This document shows, in pieces, positions 13,467 to 17,354 of a DNA stretch of 17,354 nucleotides. Origin of the DNA: Pseudomonadota bacterium (GTDB taxonomy: Bacteria > Pseudomonadota > Alphaproteobacteria > Rhizobiales > Beijerinckiaceae); the NCBI GenBank assembly GCA_023386155.1, contig JAEWKH010000031.1, positions 1 to 17,354 on the forward strand, written 5' to 3'. The notes under the pieces are model-generated. The model had not been told where the DNA came from, made no database searches, and saw only the letters and a list, made by a program, of their open reading frames with translations. Numbering within the stretch: position 1 is the stretch's first letter; each line of letters starts with the position of its first letter. The translations under genes were made by a program, and so were the position numbers.

Positions 13467-13581
13467 TAGCGGGCCGGCTGGGTCCATTGAACCCGCGGAA
13501 CGCGGCCGGCTGTGGTGCGTTTTCGGCAGGACCGCCAAAGGATGGCCATCCGTCGACCCAAGCCAAAGGAAATCAGCCGCC

Positions 13582-13809
13582 GTGGAAGGCCCGCCACCCC
13601 CGCCGACCAACGACTCGATTCCCGAACTGGCCCTCGACAAGAGGCCGCCGGCCGCGGCGCGCCAGCGCAACAGCCGTCTGCCGCCCTATACCGGCCTGCT
13701 GATCGGCGTGGCGGTGGTCATTTTGGTTGCAGTCGGTTATGGATTCTATCGGGACGCGCATCCTGAGGGGGTTCCGGAGCCTCAGGCGGTTACTCCGAGG
13801 GCCCGGTAG
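13582..13809 (+). CDS. Small single-span membrane protein of unknown function
   Basis: I do not recognise this protein. From a GTG at 13582, with AAAGGA (13565-13570) 11 bases upstream, it would have 75 residues. The N-terminal tail is rich in proline and basic residues (five prolines at 4-8, then K20, R21, R27, R29, R32). One hydrophobic segment follows (about 37-56, TGLLIGVAVVILVAVGYGFY), then a short tail with several prolines. The charge pattern predicts the N-terminus in the cytoplasm and the C-terminus outside. Most codons end in G or C, which supports real coding. The same frame is open back to an ATG at 13447, but that start lies inside the rpoC terminator. It sits alone between that terminator and the rpsL promoter, and no clear promoter is seen. 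The start is the least certain part. Confidence 0.55.
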   Translation: MEGPPPPPTNDSIPELALDKRPPAAARQRNSRLPPYTGLLIGVAVVILVAVGYGFYRDAHPEGVPEPQAVTPRAR

Positions 13810-13859
13810 CTGGATTGGTGGCGAGGCTCGGAAACGCCGATTTTCCGCGGGCTTTCCAG

Positions 13860-13888
13860 CTTGACACCCCCGGAATCAATGCTAAAAC
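13860..13888 (+). promoter_or_regulatory. Promoter of the str operon (rpsL-rpsG-fusA-tuf)
   Basis: A perfect -35 box TTGACA (13861-13866), preceded by C as in many alphaproteobacterial promoters, stands 16 bases before TAAAAC (13883-13888), which matches four of six -10 positions. It lies in the gap after the small membrane protein. Transcription would start near 13895, giving a leader of about 305 bases before rpsL. Confidence 0.7.
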
Positions 13889-13894
13889 GCGCAC

Positions 13895-14201
13895 ACTTTT
13901 CGGCAGGCGGTGAGTTTCGCCAATCGGAACGGCCGCATCGACCAAGTTTTTGGGAAAGCTTGCTTTTCCGAAATTTGACCGGTGCCCTTTGGCCTCGACG
14001 AAGGAAACTCAAACGCTGCCGCTGACACCTTGTCAGGTTTGAGGCTGCACTCGCGGCGCCTTTGGCGCAGCGAGTGTTGAACATCGAGGGATCGCCCTTC
14101 CGTGTTTCGCGGACGGCGCGATTTCATTTTGCGCGTGGGTAGTCCGCGCGTGAAAGAGCACTGGGCAATAGCTCTAAAAGGGCAAAGAGGGTTCGAGGCG
14201 T
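13895..14201 (+). promoter_or_regulatory. Long structured leader RNA of rpsL
   Basis: No credible gene lies here; the stretch instead folds into successive hairpins. One pairs TTTTGGGAAAG (13948-13958) with CTTTTCCGAAA (13963-13973), 11 bp with two G-U pairs. A two-part arm pairs CTCAAAC with GTTTGAG (14008-14014, 14037-14043) and CTGACA with TGTCAG (14022-14027, 14031-14036), with a 7-base bulge. The next pairs CACTCGC with GCGAGTG (14048-14054, 14070-14076) and GCGCC with GGCGC (14056-14060, 14064-14068). Near the 3' end, TCCGTG/CGCGGA (14099-14104, 14108-14113) competes with CGCGGAC/GTCCGCG (14108-14114, 14142-14148). AGAGC/GCTCT (14155-14159, 14171-14175) precedes the AAAGAGG ribosome binding site. 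Regulation by a product of the operon is a reasonable inference, not shown. Confidence 0.5.
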
Positions 14202-14573
14202 ATGCCAACCGTCAACCAACTGATCCGCAAGCCGCGCCGTCCCGAGGCGGTCCGTAATCGCGTTCCGGCCTTGCAGAATTCGCCGCAGAAGCGCGGCGTT
14301 TGCACCCGCGTCTATACGACGACGCCGAAGAAGCCGAACTCCGCGCTCCGCAAGGTCGCGAAGGTGCGCTTGACGAACGGCTTCGAGGTGATCGGTTACA
14401 TCCCGGGTGAAGGTCACAACCTTCAGGAACACTCGGTGGTGATGATCCGCGGTGGCCGCGTCAAGGACCTTCCCGGCGTGCGTTATCACATCCTGCGTGG
14501 CGTGCTCGACACCCAGGGCGTGAAGAACCGTAAGCAGCGCCGTTCCAAGTATGGCGCCAAGCGCCCGAAGTAA
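14202..14573 (+). CDS. rpsL: 30S ribosomal protein S12
   Basis: S12 sits at the decoding centre of the 30S subunit and controls accuracy; it is the classical site of streptomycin resistance. The product has 123 residues, the normal length. The conserved loops TTTPKKPNSALRK (39-51) and GGRVKDLPGVRYH (84-96) are intact. K43 and K88, the usual resistance positions, are wild type, and D89 is the residue often methylthiolated. It begins MPTVNQLIRKPR as in relatives. It opens the str operon after a long structured leader, and rpsG follows 12 bases after the stop. Confidence 0.98.
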   Translation: MPTVNQLIRKPRRPEAVRNRVPALQNSPQKRGVCTRVYTTTPKKPNSALRKVAKVRLTNGFEVIGYIPGEGHNLQEHSVVMIRGGRVKDLPGVRYHILRGVLDTQGVKNRKQRRSKYGAKRPK

Positions 14574-14585
14574 GGATCGATAGCC

Positions 14586-15056
14586 ATGTCCCGTCGTCAC
14601 GCCGCAGAAAAGCGCGAAGTCATTCCGGACCCGAAGTTCGGCAACGCTGTCGTTTCGAAGTTCATGAATGCCGTCATGTACGACGGCAAGAAGTCGGTCG
14701 CCGAAAACATCGTCTACGGCGCGCTCGAGATCATCGAGAACAAGACCAAGCAGAACCCGCTCGGCGTGTTCCAGACCGCGCTCGACAACGTGATGCCGTC
14801 GATCGAGGTTCGCTCCCGCCGCGTCGGTGGCGCGACCTATCAGGTCCCGGTCGAGGTTCGCTCCTCCCGGCGCCAGGCGCTGGGCATCCGCTGGATCATT
14901 TCGGCGGCGCGCGATCGCAACGAAAAGACGATGACGGAGCGGCTTTCGGCAGAGCTGCTCGATGCGTCCAATAGCAGGGGGAATGCCGTCAAGAAACGCG
15001 AAGACACGCACAAGATGGCGGAAGCCAACCGCGCGTTCTCGCATTACCGCTGGTAA
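14586..15056 (+). CDS. rpsG: 30S ribosomal protein S7
   Basis: S7 nucleates assembly of the 30S head on the 3' major domain of 16S rRNA and contacts the E-site tRNA and mRNA. In E. coli it represses the str operon. The product has 156 residues, as expected, starting MSRRHAAEKREVIPDPKFG. It contains the conserved VEVRSRRVGGATYQVPVEV and ALGIRWIISAARDR segments and ends MAEANRAFSHYRW. The ribosome binding site AAGGA (14572-14576) overlaps the rpsL stop, so translation is probably coupled. The 12-base rpsL-rpsG gap is far too short for the roughly 100-base S7-binding site found there in E. coli. Confidence 0.98.
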   Translation: MSRRHAAEKREVIPDPKFGNAVVSKFMNAVMYDGKKSVAENIVYGALEIIENKTKQNPLGVFQTALDNVMPSIEVRSRRVGGATYQVPVEVRSSRRQALGIRWIISAARDRNEKTMTERLSAELLDASNSRGNAVKKREDTHKMAEANRAFSHYRW

Positions 15057-15089
15057 CGGTCGACCGGCCAGCCAACAGGACATTCGTCA

Positions 15090-17162
<2,073 letters not shown>

Positions 17163-17230
17163 GCGCGTAAACACGGTCTGAGCCACCTCGCGAAACAGAA
17201 ACAGCAGAACTTCCGAATACGGAGACAACG

Positions 17231-17354
17231 ATGGCGAAAGAGAAATTCAACCGCAGCAAGCCTCACTGCAACATCGGCACGATCGGTCACGTTGACCACG
17301 GCAAGACGTCATTGACGGCGGCGATCACGAAGGTTTTGGCGGAAGCCGGCGGTG
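17231..17354 (+). CDS. tuf: Elongation factor Tu, N-terminal fragment (3' part outside window)
   Basis: This second tuf gene opens with the ATG at 17231, six bases after a GGAG box. The 41 visible residues read MAKEKFNRSKPHCNIGTIG onward and include the GTPase P-loop GHVDHGKT (19-26). It is the distal gene of the str operon (rpsL-rpsG-fusA-tuf), its usual place. It has the same orientation as the tuf gene that ends at 164. The 68-base gap after fusA shows neither terminator nor promoter, so it is probably co-transcribed with fusA. Confidence 0.97.
   Translation, partial: MAKEKFNRSKPHCNIGTIGHVDHGKTSLTAAITKVLAEAGG

Noticed and set aside
13512..13766. Arginine-rich frame overlapping the small membrane protein
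   Set aside because: The overlapping frame at 13582-13809 has better codon bias and a clear membrane span. This one looks like its shifted reading.

Overview
The window is a core information-processing locus of a GC-rich alphaproteobacterium. The encoded proteins resemble what I remember of Bradyrhizobium and its relatives (order Hyphomicrobiales, Nitrobacteraceae/Xanthobacteraceae side). Support comes from a 63-residue single-span SecE, the tuf-trpT-secE-nusG-rplKAJL-rpoBC-rpsLG-fusA-tuf gene order, and a GC-rich 'CCCGGG...CCCGGG...ATGAC' intergenic repeat typical of that group. The genus cannot be fixed from this sequence alone. All genes lie on the + strand.

Layout. (1) 1-164 is the 3' end of a tuf gene, closed by a strong terminator at 276-310. 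A repeat-like gap follows, then a candidate promoter and tRNA-Trp(CCA) at 503-578. (2) secE (809-1000) and nusG (1012-1572) follow the tRNA. (3) A structured intergenic repeat (1585-1710) and a 9-bp hairpin directly in front of the ribosome binding site precede rplK-rplA (1831-2964), which end in a textbook terminator (2985-3019). (4) A 635-base non-coding stretch carries a candidate promoter and an elaborate leader before rplJ (GTG start, 3655). It is followed by rplL, a two-hairpin intercistronic region, rpoB (4931-9055), a 9-bp hairpin and rpoC (9149-13384), closed by a 12-bp terminator hairpin (13433-13466). (5) A small unrecognised single-span membrane protein is probably encoded at 13582-13809. 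(6) A TTGACA promoter (13861-13888) and a roughly 300-base structured leader precede the str operon: rpsL, rpsG, fusA and the start of a second tuf (17231, cut by the window end).

How the genes work together. RpoB and RpoC are the catalytic subunits of RNA polymerase, and NusG is their elongation factor. L11, L1, L10 and L7/L12 form the mobile stalks of the 50S subunit, including the factor-binding stalk on which EF-G and EF-Tu act. S12 and S7 are 30S decoding/assembly proteins, and SecE belongs to the protein-export channel. Two tuf genes in the same orientation bracket the module.

This is largely an ordinary, highly conserved region. I found no mobile element, CRISPR array, defence or biosynthetic system. 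The interest lies in the non-coding RNA structure (rplJ leader, rpsL leader, rplL-rpoB and rpoB-rpoC hairpins, the hairpin before rplK), the small membrane protein, and the dispersed-repeat-like sequences. Large open frames antisense to rpoB, rpoC and fusA were judged to be codon-bias shadows.
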